From the NCBI GenBank assembly GCA_002110485.1, contig MOWL01000046.1, positions 124,001 to 188,000 on the forward strand: a stretch of DNA of 64,000 bases, in the 5' to 3' direction. The DNA comes from Emergomyces orientalis. Taxonomy: Eukaryota > Ascomycota > Eurotiomycetes > Onygenales > Ajellomycetaceae. The translations under genes were made by a program, and so were the position numbers. Position 1 is the stretch's first letter; each line of letters begins with the position of its first letter. Under the pieces are notes generated by a model. The model was not told the DNA's origin. It did not search any database and saw only the letters and a list, made by a program, of their open reading frames with translations. Shown one piece after another: positions 1 through 11,713 of the stretch.

Positions 1-3000
1 AAATCAAATTAATACTCCGGAACATTTGGTTATTTGTTTTTTTTTGAGGTTGTTGCATGTCTGGCCTTAAAGGTGGCAAATCAGATCAACCAAAGCGGCG
101 ATTTGCTTCTTTCAAACTGTTTAGCTCGAGGACGCGACGGAGCAATTTGTCAACTAACCATGGCCCAGGAGGCTGCCATGGGGCAAGATCGATATCGTGT
201 CAAGCTAGAATATTCATTTATGGTATTGCGTCATGGGGGGGTCAAAAAAGAAATAACAAATGGGCGTTTTGTGTCGGTTGTTAGTGCAGCGGGGCGATCA
301 TCTGCCAACTTGCCTGCCAATGATCATTACTCCACGGTTCGAGCCGTGAGGAGTTGGGTGCAAAGCCCTTACTTTACAATCATGCATCCGCGCTGGTGCG
401 GTTCATCAGTTGCATGAACGCTTCTTGATATTGTGATAGAGAAACGCTGGGGAAATGGCGGAAAGGCACGGGTAAAGAGCGCAACAAATCGATAACGGGA
501 AGATGTGTCTCGTATGCGAAGCCATCTTTCGTTGCCCAAGTTTGCGTATCTTCCTTCCAGCAGTTCCATGATGCTTGCCCGAACTCTATTTGACGAACTG
601 CTTTTGAACCCAACATCCACATACAGCTGGAACGCCCGGGGTTTTTTTCAGCCGCATCCGGGAGATATTCAAAGGTGACGGGGAAAATGATTTTCACCAA
701 CATTAAACAGCCAGCTTTATTTGGAGCTTTGTTCAGATGCATTCACCGTGGCCCAAATGTGGATACGTGGTTCGAATTCGAAGCGGCGCACCATTCTCTT
801 CTGTATCCTTTCCCGGAAGTCTTCCCCCCCCCCCCACCCCCCAAATTTTTTTTTTTGGAAAATCTAGCCATTTCCAAATCCAACACCGCACGTTATCCCG
901 CGGGATGGTGGGAGGTGAAAGAAGGAGAACTACTACTCGAAGGAGCCAACCCTTACATATTTTGGGCAGACGGATTCCTTTTCTTTCTGTAGAGTTGGGC
1001 AAACAAAAATCAGCCTAGGCAGTATATTCTTCCAAATTCATTGCTTTGCTGATGTCATTCAATCGAAGTGGCGGAAGGGTTTGCTGATGGGTATTGTTTC
1101 CCACATCTTTTTCTCGGCGATTGAACCGTTCTCAATATCAGCTCGAAAATGTAGCGGTGACTTCACCGCCTTAGGCCACTACTTGCATGGATATGCCACA
1201 TAGCCACTCGCTCTGTTCAAACACATCTGCTCTGACTTTTGCGTTAATATATGCTAGGAAAAGGTACCCTTGCCATTAAAGCGGGATTCCTGCAGGTTTT
1301 ATTACAGTTATCAAAGGATATAAATGGCGTTTCGCTCACAATTCCACAAGTTTGCCTGCCTTATCCTGTAAATCACTGTCGTGTGGGGCAGCGTGGACGG
1401 GCTGTGTCAGGAAAGATTGAAGAATTTGGGGGAATTTGCTGGCCAGACGGCGACCTGATAAATGCCACATGGTCGTGAATATGCTGTGCGACCTCCAGAC
1501 ATATGGGAAACCTGTATAGGCGATTTCAATTACTTTCGGGATCGTCGCCGCGCTCTCATTTAATGCCGGAAGCCCCCATCTGAACAACGCCCAGACAATA
1601 TATCATGTCGCTGAAAAATTTTCTGCCGTTCATTTTTCAACTTCTGACATTTAGTGTCCGAGCTAATCGTCAGACCTTGCCCTATATTATTAAAGAGTTC
1701 ACGCCCTGGTTTGGGGTCCAATCTCACATCGCCCCACAGCGCTGATTCCTGCCAGACAAGATGATTAATTAGTGGCGGGAGATGCCACAGTTCGTGACAA
1801 TTTTAACTGGATTCCTATGCCAAACCCCTGCTGCATAAAATCTCTTCATTATTAATCTTTAATCTTTTCTTTTTTTATCATTGATGCGCTTTTGTGGCTG
1901 AAGTTACCAAGCCCAGCACGATGACGCCAAAACACCAGGGCTGGAGGGCTCGATTTTATTTTTATATTTTATATTTTGTATCTATGTTATAAATTTTTTA
2001 CAGTGTTATTGTGTTGTTACATTACATTCAAGCGCTTGAAATTGAAAAGTTACCACTGGTATCATATCGTGCTGTTGCATGCTCTCTAGGAGGTCTTTCG
2101 AAACTCGCTGTGAGATGGACCCAAATATTTGACTTATCCCAGAATGATAACCGGAGAGCAGAACTGTTTGATTTCTTCGTTCCCTAGGATCCCGGCCGGA
2201 TCTGATATCAACTTGGATACTTGTAAAAAAAATATAAAATAAAATAAAATTCTCAGTTGTCACCTGAGTTTGCCATCTTGCGATGCTTCCACACCCTTTT
2301 CACTTGTTGATCTTCAAGTTTTATATGAAAAGGTCTTACAATGGGGCTGCTAGCGACAGCCTCGGTTGCACAGTACCTTGCATTGTGAGATGGTACACAG
2401 GGACTACACCTAGCAAAGAGCCATCTTGTCCTGGAGAGAACGTTGGAGGAAGTGATCGTTCATTGTTCACCGCATAGATATATTAAAAGCCACGTTGATT
2501 GGATAAAATGAAAAGAAAGCCTCCGAGTCAATTTTCTACTTGGGGGCCAATTCACAGTGTTTCAAAGCGAAAGGTATGTACACCGCAATGTGTATGTCAG
2601 ACATTATTCACCTATATAGGTGTGGGCAGTGACTTACTGCTGACATCTGCACGTAGTACCTTATTTTCGATTGAATATCCGAAAATAAAAATTTGAGCAA
2701 AGAAAATATACAGACTAAGAGGCCGTTTGGTTTGTCACAGATGAGAAGTGCGGGCCAAGTACTGGGCCTCATGTTCTCCACAGAATCACTGGATCTCTTG
2801 TGTTTACAGTTTGCTGCTCGGAATAAAAGAAGAGAAGAAAAAAAAGAAGAAAAAAAACCTTGGAGAAAAGAAAAAGAAGAACACGAAAGCGTTTGAAATG
2901 AAATCACAGAAAAACAAGGCATCGATGACGAACGAGTATGTGTTCGCCGTATTTTCTTACCCTTTCGAGACTTGCTGAAAAGTTCCGCCTTGCTAATGTT

Positions 3001-6000
3001 TTTAGCAATCCTAGCCAGGGATCTTCTCATTTATTAGTTCACCCCAGTTCCGTTTATTCGTAGTGAAATTCAATCTGGAGCCTGGCAGCAGGCTTTTCCC
3101 ATGACCTGCTCGCTGTTGGGCAAGATTCTTCACCGCAACGTCTGATTTTCACCGCATGCGCTCGCATTTCCTGCAGAAAACAAGACGATAGTCGCCATGT
3201 ACGAAAAGCGCAGAATTAAGAAGAACCAACCTCAAATAAAAAGAACTACATACTACTCAATTTTTTATTGGTGGAGTACTCTTTTTTCAAAGCATCATTC
3301 TGGGTTTCACAACCAGATATCTACATATTCTCCTAGCCGCAATGGCTCATAGAGGTCGAGATTTAGCTGCGATCTGCGCTTGCTCACATAAATATAGAAA
3401 GTTGGAACAGCCCTTTTTGTGACCTTTTTGGTCGAATCTCATTAACGGAAAAAGAATAGGGTGCCCTGCCTCCTCCATGCTGGAGGTGGGTGGTGGGGGT
3501 GTGACGAGTGACAAAAATTCATATGCAGGAAGTATCAATATTTATCATTATAGTCCAACAAAGGAAATAAGAGCGTATTCGATGTCGAGTTCAGGCGTTT
3601 CCATTTCGTGTTCGAGCGGGCCAATGCACCATTATTTGAGATTTGAGATACGTCAACAATGAATCTCAAAATAAATGCCGGAGGGCAAGATGGACGCTGG
3701 ATTTTCGTCCTTCATGATGTGCAGCAGCGCTTGACTCTCCATTCCCCTTTCCTAACGGTTAGCTTCCTAGCAGTCAGCTTGTACAGTGTCCATTTTGCTT
3801 CATGCCTCGTCTTCAGACATTTAGTATCATGATGCTCGTTTTTAATGCTAGTAGATGCGACGTGCGTCATCATGGTGGCCTTTTTATTTAAAAGGATAGC
3901 TTTGGTTATGTCCATATACGGCCCGCAGGTGGCGAGGTGATTCAATAGTTTTGAAGTGTAGCTGGATGCTCCGTGCTACCTACGGAGATATGTCGCTTTG
4001 GAAACTGGTGGACGAAAGTGTAGCTGGTTTTTTTTTTCTTTTCTTTTTTCCTTTTCCGTTCGAAGCCATATAGCGCTCTAACCATGAGTTTTCAAATTGT
4101 GTAATACTATATATCTATATGCGGTGGGTGATAGCAAGATTATTGTGAGATTGGGAACAAGCTGAGGTTTCCGAAGAGAAAAGAAGTCATTGAAAAGGCT
4201 TGAGAATGAGATTGTAGTTTAAATAACTTGCTATCAGGTGAAATTCCGTAGGGCCCAATCCATGGTAAATATAAGAAAGAAAGCAAGGCGAAGAATGGGC
4301 TTCTAGACCAGTTGTTTCCGGAGGCAGCGCTACCAGAAAACAGAAAATTTGCATGCGTTCACGAAGCGGGTCTAAAATAGAAATTAAGGGGATGGAAAAT
4401 ACCAAGAGAAAAAGCAAATTGGTTCATTCGGTACTGGATCTAAGTTATGCAGGTCATCACAGCCTTTGTGGCTGATGAAGCGTTGGTTAAACAATGAAGT
4501 TTCGTCTGATCGAGTGTGCTTGTAATCGGTAAGCTGGGGTGTTTTTCTCGTATTGGCCTTTGATAATGTAATGGAAAAATACAGAACTAGAAGGAATATT
4601 TTCATAAATACTAATAGTATATATATTTGATTTGATTTGATTTTGATCTCTCGATTTTGGAGAACGAAATGCTGACATCAAAGCCAACCTGTGGTAGGTC
4701 TATTTACTTATAGGTATTAACGTATCTTCTTCCAATTCTGCCTTGCCTTACCCCAAATTAGTAATTGCACAAGGTCAATCTATACATAGCTAATTAATTA
4801 CCTTTAACTTCTTTTCTGGCCCCCGCTTTCTCCCAGCAGCTGCCAGTAGACAAATATATACATATCCGCAGGGATGGGTATATCCCCCCTCTGATGGTCA
4901 ACGCTCTCCCCAAGCTATTTGCCATTATCACGGCAAGAAATGCCACATCTACTCCTCGTTCCGCTCGCTTGCGGCCAATCCCTGGGAAGCTCAGATCAAA
5001 GTTTTTGGTTTTCCCGTTCTCCTCCCCTTCTGACTTCAGGCAGGATTGAAAGTCAAGTAAACCATTTCTCGAAATAAAAATTTCTAAAATATTAGAACTT
5101 AAAATACCTTACAAATCTTTCACAAAAAAAAATAAATATTAATAATAATAATAATATTCATAATAAAATGAACGCATTATCTCCACACATATTTTAGCAG
5201 ACATGAGACCAACAGTGGCACCCTGGAATTAATAGGCCGTCTTCACTATTTTTAGCTTCCAGTTTTTTTTAAATTTTTTTTTTTTTGCATTATCCTTGAT
5301 CCTTTTCTTTGGGTTTCCTTTCTGCACACCTGCCCATCGTGTATGGCAGCAAAATGTAAACGGTACGAAGGCGAGAAGTCTCGGGTTGGATTCGAGTTGC
5401 ATGATGTGCAAGGAACTTGGACCAGGTACGAAAGATGGACCAACCGAAAAGCAGGAGTGGAAAAAGAAAAGTTACATGTGAAATGCCATGGTCAAAAACA
5501 AAAAAAAAAAAAAAAAAATTTATTCCTTCTCCAAATGAATAAAAGTAAGAATAATCGTAATATGTCATCGTGTGTTTAGCTGCTTCGGAAAGTTAAGCCC
5601 CCAGCTTACAATGTGCGTGATAGCTTACTTCCGTATCGTGGCTTCATCCCCCAGTCGCTTTTTCTTTAGTTCCTCCTTACACATATAGGACTATAGGGAA
5701 CATGTTCACTGCCCTGTCCTTTCGCTGCCTGCTTTTTTTTCTTCCGCCATTTCCCCCTTGTCACCCGTGACGCAACCATAGGGCACGTAGCAACAGGACG
5801 AAACCTGACGTCTGCAAGTTCGTTGGTGGAGTGAAGGGAGATGGTAACCAGTGATTTTGTAACATCACAGCTATCCCGGCCATTGGTCAATAAACCCCAA
5901 AGCGGAAAATAAGGCAGCACTAGTTAGACCGACACTCCCTCGCCCTTTTTATTTTTGTCAGGGAGCTTTCCCTCCTTTCTAGATCAGATCGGTACTGTAC

Positions 6001-6413
6001 CACATTGGGACATACGAAGCTTTTCATTTCCTTGACCCAGGTTTTTTCCTTTGACCGTTCCTCCAGCCCGGTTTCCGCCCTATTGCCGTCGCACCCACAT
6101 GGTGTAAGGGCGGTGGCGCGGGTGATCGACTTCATCAGACCTAAATCAAACTTCGCCGAGTTATTCATTCAATTGCTCGCGTGCTTTCGCCCATCTTAGG
6201 AACACGATTCTGAAATTATCGGTCGCATTCCTTTTACTTTTCTTCTGGAAACTGTTTTCAACCCCTAACGATCATTTTCTGGGGTGGTGCTTTCATTCTT
6301 CTCCTCCTCCCGCGGCCAAATAAGCACCGTGGGGAGATCGACCAGCAAGGTTATTTCTCTGACACGAGTCGCGGCGGAGCTGGTAAATTCATCTTGGACC
6401 AACTGGGGTGCAT
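1..6413. other. gene-free left flank (about 6.4 kb)
   Basis: No reading frame here has recognisable protein similarity, and none extends through plausible splice sites into a longer product. The sequence holds homopolymer runs (C-rich at about 826-842, T-rich at about 4028-4040 and 5268-5286, A-rich at about 5500-5519) and AT-rich stretches near 1860-2000 and 5080-5170. I saw no transposase or reverse-transcriptase fragment and no long terminal or inverted repeat. It may be an old, eroded element or simple spacer; its right end is the promoter and 5' leader of the Myb-type gene. Confidence 0.6.
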
Positions 6414-7360
6414 ATGGTGGTCTTGGGTATCCGTCAACGAACTCCCACAGCAAAGGTGGATATCGCGTCGCTCTTGCAGTCTCAAGATGAGGAGGCGGAA
6501 AAGAAGGATACGAACGCCAGCCAGGTGACAACAAATTCTGTAGTCGCGCCAGCCCAAGGAGGAAGAACTTCTAGCTCACCCCGCGCAGAAGTAGTCACAG
6601 AGGTAATCGTGACACCTTTACCTGTTCCTCAGACCCCGGTATCGACACGGCCAGCAAAACGACTACAACCTGCCCCATCCTTTGAAATTCCGGCCAAAAA
6701 GCAATCGAAGTGGTCGGCCGAAGAAGATGCTTTGATCATAGAGCTTCGAGGCAACGGGTTAAAGTGGGAGGACATCAGCAAAAAGCTGCCCGGACGAAGC
6801 GCCCTTAGCTGCCGGCTCCATTACCAAAATTACCTCGAACGACGGAGTGAGTGGGATGAGGACCGCAAGAACAAACTGGCCAGGCTATACGAAAGGTAAG
6901 CTTCCCCACAGCAAAAGGTGATACGTCAATACGAGAGTATTCGTTGATTCATAGATTCATAAACAAATGAAGATTCAAAGCAGACATGTGGGCAAAAATA
7001 GCAGCAGAAATGTCCGTTCCTTGGAGAGCAGCTGAAGCTATGCACTGGCAGCTCGGAGAGGACGAGATGGCGAGACGAGCTGGTGTACTTCCATTTCTAC
7101 TTACACAGCCGACGGCAGAACCACCTCCGAAGCTGCGCAGAGTCAACGCAGCAGCACCGAGATCAAGACGAGACTCAATAGTGCGAGGTCCAGGCCAGCA
7201 GCTTCCTTCGGTCGCCGAGTTGACTGCTGGCGTTCCGGCATACGCATCAAACCAGCCGCGTGACCTTTATTCGAAGATGAAATCCCCGAAATCGCCTGCA
7301 GACCAGAGAGGTGGCCATCCTGGCACTCGCTCAGGCGTGGGAACTCGTTCTAGGAAATGA
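6414..7360 (+). CDS. Myb/SANT-domain DNA-binding protein
   Basis: Probable nuclear DNA-binding protein of 289 aa. Two exons are proposed: 6414-6895 and 6973-7360, with a 77-nt GT-AG intron that splits an Arg codon and keeps frame. A single Myb/SANT repeat lies at about residues 96-142: it opens KWSAEEDALI, continues with KWEDISKKLPGRS and ends SCRLHYQNYL, giving the spaced tryptophans and helix-turn-helix pattern of the family. Exon 2 opens with MWAKIAAEM and PWRAAEAMHWQLGE, which looks like a degenerate second repeat. The rest is Ser/Thr/Pro-rich and basic, so probably disordered. The start is uncertain: 6414 is the first ATG in frame, but a spliced upstream exon is possible because related fungal proteins often have a longer N-terminus. 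It is tail-to-tail with the tRNA methyltransferase gene. Family assignment is firm; target genes are unknown. Confidence 0.8.
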
Positions 7361-7791
7361 TATATTTGCTTTCGAAGTGGTTGATATAATGGGTTATGTC
7401 GGAATATGAATGCATAGCGTGGGTTGGGGGCCGGATAGACCCAGGTTTTGTATGTTTTTCTCTTTTTGGCTTGTCTTTTTCTTTGTTTCATGTGTCTCCT
7501 CATTATTCCGCTCCCCTTTCTTCTTATTTTCTTATTTTCCTTATTTTTCGGGTTTTGCATATGTAGATTTAGTCGTGTTTAGCCAGTTTCTCTTTTCACC
7601 CCTTTTTTTACCCATAATTTTCTCCTCTGTCTCTTTTTCAGCTCTTTTTTCACCCCTTCCCTTCTTCTGTTTTTGATGTCTTTTTAAAATATCCCATTTA
7701 ATTTCATTATTGTTTCCCCAATCTGTTTTCATAGCCCCCCGATTCGAGACCGGATGCTTGATATAGCGGGAGCGACTTACAGTGTCTCAAT

Positions 7792-8713
7792 TCAATCCAC
7801 TGGCTTTAAGCTTGCAACAGCCCACCAGTTATCCTTTTCGTAGCCGTGATCCAAGACGTGACCACCAGCAGCATCAATATCTCCTTCTAGCTCCTGTGAT
7901 TCATACAAATGATAGTAGCGGTGAAAAGTCTTGGTCGACTCCTCGGATTTATCATCAGCGCCTTTTCTTTTTCTCACCCACGGCACCATAACATCCTGAT
8001 CATCCCCTGCATCCCATCCCCTCCTGCTGCTTTTTTGTTCAAGTGCCCAGACATAGATCAATGCTTTGCCACCTTCATGGCCATCGCGAGGCGGCTTGAG
8101 CGTCTGTAGAATAGACTGAACAGCTTTAACTCTGCGTTCAGGGGTTGACAGGTGATGTACCACAGCAATAGAAATGGCGAAGTCGAAAAACCCATTAGGG
8201 TGCGGTAAATTCAGATTGTCAGCGACAATCGCAGAGTGCGGATAATGTGTGCTGGCAATCCGTGCCAAGGCTTCGGATCTGAACCTTGCATGTTTAGACA
8301 AGTATCTGATAGGAAAATGGGGACCCCAGTATTACGGATCTGGGAAAGGAGAAAATATCATCAGGAGACAAAACGCAATCAAAATCTTGAACTTACCGAT
8401 CTGACGCAACAATGAAAACGTCGGAATTGACGGGTAAATATTTGCCATTCCCGCACCCAATATCTAGGCCGATCGAACCGGGAGGGCATTTTTTCAAAAA
8501 CTGCTCGACAATCGGCCAAGGCTACGGGGAGCCCAGTTTTCGGTGAGCTTAGCCGCAGACACCACAGACACACTTGAACAGGCATGAAATAGTTACAAAA
8601 AGGAGATATCAACCAACCTTATATCTTGTGGAGGAGAAGTGGTCCGCAATTTTTTGGTAGACATTATGAACATGCAGTTCTTCGTACTTTTCTGGGTCTT
8701 TGCTTTCTTCCAT
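7792..8713 (-). CDS. trm9: tRNA wobble-uridine carboxymethyl methyltransferase Trm9
   Basis: S-adenosylmethionine-dependent methyltransferase of 244 aa, orthologous in type to yeast Trm9 and the methyltransferase half of human ALKBH8. With Trm112 it methylates 5-carboxymethyluridine at wobble position 34 of certain tRNAs. Three exons on the minus strand: 8713-8618, 8521-8397 and 8305-7792, all with GT-AG introns and intact phase. Exon 1 has the family N-terminus (KYEELHVHNVYQKIADHFSS). Exon 2 carries motif I, GLDIGCGNGKYL, followed by the acidic VASDR strand. Exon 3 has SIAVVHHLSTPERR (motif IV region) and ends YHLYESQELEGDI...DNWWAV, the typical Trm9 C-terminus. The start at 8713 lies directly before the conserved N-terminus. 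All expected motifs are present. Confidence 0.95.
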
Positions 8714-9960
8714 GGTTCCTGCCTACTGAAATTAGTTATCGGCACAAAAATTGAAAACTTGAAGGGTAGACGGAGGACAGGTCTTTATTTCTACCAACTC
8801 TTAGGACACGACTTCGTCAAGAGTCGACTCGTTCTCCAGGATATTGACAGGGCGGGCAAAGTGGTTGTTGAGAACAGCTCCCCGTCAGCAGAATCGGAGA
8901 GCCGACTTTGGGGCGGCTCTTTTAGGGTTTCGGCTGTGGCGTCTAGATCACGCTCAGGCCCCTTTGACACGCCAGATCCGTCACGTGCAGGAGGAGATGT
9001 AGGTTCGATCTATGAATCTACAGAGTACTGTGTATATAAATCTACGAAATGGTATTGGGATATTGGTCGATAGTAACGATAGCGAGTGTAGGAGATGGAA
9101 GAAAAAACAAACAGATCGGAAGTGTTTCAATTGTGTGTGTAACTATATAGTAGGTAGTAGCTAGTATATTTCACAGCGTCCTTGTCCATATTCCCAAAAT
9201 TTCAATTATACTAGTATGTAGTATAGTACATGGTTTGAAGATCTTTTAACTATTGACTAATAAACCCAGATAAATCTGATATTACATAGGTACTGTATCT
9301 ATAATCCCAAGCAGAAAACACTTTTACTTTTATACTGTCATTTGGATGTTCGTTCAAGCTTCGAATCCCAATGAGTATTGCAGCAGCTGCAACAACCACT
9401 CTTTTGTAACAATTCTAATAGCAGCATGAACAACAGAAGTTAAGTGATAATAACCCAGGTAACTGTCTCTAAATCCCTCCTGCTGCGGTGCAAATGTTCA
9501 ATTTAACCCAGCTGTCACTCCCAGTCCCCACAAGCTCGTTCAATTTAGGTTTTTCTTCACAACAGTCAATTGTCTTGGCAGTTCTGGGCAGTTCGCCTGC
9601 CATGTCACCTGATATCCCTCCTTTTTTTTTTTCCAGAACACTTCATTCCCTTACGGTGACATCTTCACGTATCGACTGTTTATAATAGGCTGTATTCTCG
9701 TTCTAGACAAATACATACAAGACACAATACTTGCCTTCAGTATTTTTTCAGTTTTATTTTTGAATAGGGAATAGGTAAACCCTTTCCCAATGTGTATCAT
9801 TCAACGCGGGGTATTTCTAACCGCCAAAAATTAGGACAAAGTATCAAGTGAGTCTGGAATCCAAAAAAGCCAACCGTATACGCCATTCCTTAGACTTTTT
9901 TCCAGCTTCAAAGTTCTAGAGAAGATTTCAATAGAAATTCTAGTTTAAAATATCTTCAAT
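8714..9960. other. intergenic between divergent trm9 and alf1
   Basis: About 1.2 kb of spacer between two divergent genes, so both promoters should lie here. I saw no conserved coding sequence. An open frame on the plus strand at 8639-9073 overlaps the first Trm9 exon and shows no similarity to known proteins. AT-rich stretches with TAGTATA-like repeats occur at 9140-9230. Confidence 0.6.
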
Positions 9961-11285
9961 ATGGCGTTCCAGCCCACTCCCATGGACATTCCCGCCATCA
10001 TAACCGTTGCGCCCGGCAGCGGGGGTCAAGCGGGAGATACAGCGTCGTTCGCGTCAGAACGTCGCATAACCCCAACATGGACGGTTTCGCAGTTGAAATC
10101 TAAACTGGAGACCATGACCGGAATTCCACCATCCAGCCAGAGACTTAAGCTGAAGTCCCCTGGCAGAGACGACCAGTGGGTCGAGGGAGAAGATCGAGTT
10201 GTGGGCGCCTGGGGTCTCGGTAGGGGTTGCGAGTTTGAGGTACGAAACGACGGGATTGATGTCTATTTGACAGTTATTTATCTGTCACTATTTCCTTTTT
10301 CCTCCGTTGTTTGTGGTTCCCGTAGTCGTGAGGTATTGGGGCAGGCCCAAGGACAACCCGACCAATAGTAGGAAGTCTGTCCTAATATGAATGTTGGAAT
10401 TCTCTCTGTTTACCGCAGCCATCCTGGGGCTTTTACGTTTAGGGATATTTGCCTCCGCTTCTGCATGGTTACTATCATTGTTGCGCCTCCTAAATTTTGT
10501 GCCCCTTCCTTTTCTTCTGCCTGTTTACTTTAAATTTGAATCATCAATATGTGTTATTTCCGCGGGCACTCCAAGCTAACCCGAAAATTAGGTCCACGAC
10601 ACCAGGCCCCCATCAGCGCGCCCAAATTTCAGCGACCTCTCCTCCGTAGAAAAATACACACTCCCAACTTCAACCTACGAAACTCTCCCCAACAGCGTCC
10701 TGGCATGGAAAAAGAATCAAAAGCTCGGCCGTTTCGACCCGACCGCTCTTTCCCCTGAAGAACTGCTCAAGCAGCAAGTGGAAAGGGACCAGCAAGAGAT
10801 TAAACGGAGAGGTAAGTCATACAAGTTTTTAAGGGATGCGAGCAATAGGAATTTTTACTTTCAAGTTTGTATTTATATCAACACACACACACACACACAC
10901 GCTAGGCATCGAACTTTCCAAGCGCGCCATTGTCCATCCTTCCACCCCACCCCATATTCGGCGGGGGACAATCCGCTTCATCGGTCCTGTACCTACCATC
11001 CCATCACCGCTAGTCAAATCATTATCATCATCAGCAACGACAGGAGGCGAAGACATTGACGATAAAGAAGAAGAACACGAAAAAAGCACGGAGCCAATGG
11101 CACCAATCTGGATCGGTATTGAATTTGATGAACCCGCGGGTAAGAATGACGGATCCGTGGGCGGGCGTAGGTATTTCAATTGTTTGGAGAAGAGAGGTGT
11201 GTTTGTGAAACCAGAGAAGGTTGAGGTGGGTGATTTCCCACCGCTGGATTTGGGGTTGGGGGATGAGGATTTGGAGGAGATTTAG
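9961..11285 (+). CDS. alf1: tubulin-folding cofactor B (Alf1-type)
   Basis: Cytosolic tubulin chaperone of 292 aa; family members bind alpha-tubulin and pass it along the folding/degradation pathway with cofactor E. Exons: 9961-10239, 10592-10811 and 10906-11285, with phases matching exactly. Residues about 10-93 form a ubiquitin-like domain (SQLKSKLETMTGIPPSSQRLKL). The middle part (KLGRFDPTALSPEE) is the usual linker. The C-terminal CAP-Gly domain has RRGTIRFIGPVP, WIGIEFDEPAGKNDGSVGG and RYFNCLEKRGVFVKP, and the chain ends in acidic LGDEDLEEI, like the EEY-type tails that bind CAP-Gly partners. Intron 1 is 352 nt, long for this genome; intron 2 contains a CA microsatellite just before the acceptor. 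The start sits at the conserved N-terminus. Confidence 0.93.
10881..10900. repeat. (AC)10 microsatellite in alf1 intron 2
   Basis: Twenty bases of alternating A and C end four bases before the AG acceptor of the second alf1 intron. Length changes would alter the polypyrimidine/acceptor context but not the reading frame. Confidence 0.9.
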
Positions 11286-11713
11286 AGTTGTTTTTAATGG
11301 ATCAAGGAAGGGAATATGAATACGTGTGTACCTGGCTTGGCGGAGCGTAGTTATGTCGGGCATGGAGGGAGCATTTTGTGCGATAGATGATAGGAGAAAT
11401 TATGATGCCATATGAAACAAAGTTTGTGTTTTTTTTTCTTTTTAAAAAAAAAAGAAGAAAGAAAAATAAAATGGCAGCTTTGGAAGGAATAAAGGCGCAA
11501 ATAAAAATTTTGCACGCGTGGTTTGAGCTTGATGCACGAAAACGTGAAAGTGAACAAAGATTGGCAACATTCATAATCGACAGTAATAAACCAAACCTTT
11601 TCTATATTTTTGTAGCTAAGAAAGATCAAGTAAGTACCGAGAATATTCAGATAAATATAGAAACATCCCATCACGCGCTTATTATGTACGCAAAGCAAAT
11701 ACATCTATCTGCT
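11286..11713. other. 3' spacer between convergent alf1 and lys2
   Basis: About 430 bases shared by the 3' ends of two convergent genes. T- and A-rich runs at about 11430-11470 fit polyadenylation regions on both strands. No gene seen. Confidence 0.6.

Noticed and set aside
275..345. Possible tRNA: A-box-like TAGTGCAGCGG and B-box-like GGTTCGAGCC
   Set aside because: The sequences on either side do not form an acceptor stem, and the loop between the flanking CACGG/CCGTG arms has six rather than seven bases.
5666..6199. Several overlapping frames upstream of the Myb gene
   Set aside because: None joins to another exon or shows family motifs; kept as part of the gene-free region.
8639..9073. 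Plus-strand frame of 144 aa
   Set aside because: It overlaps the first Trm9 exon in antisense and has no recognisable features.
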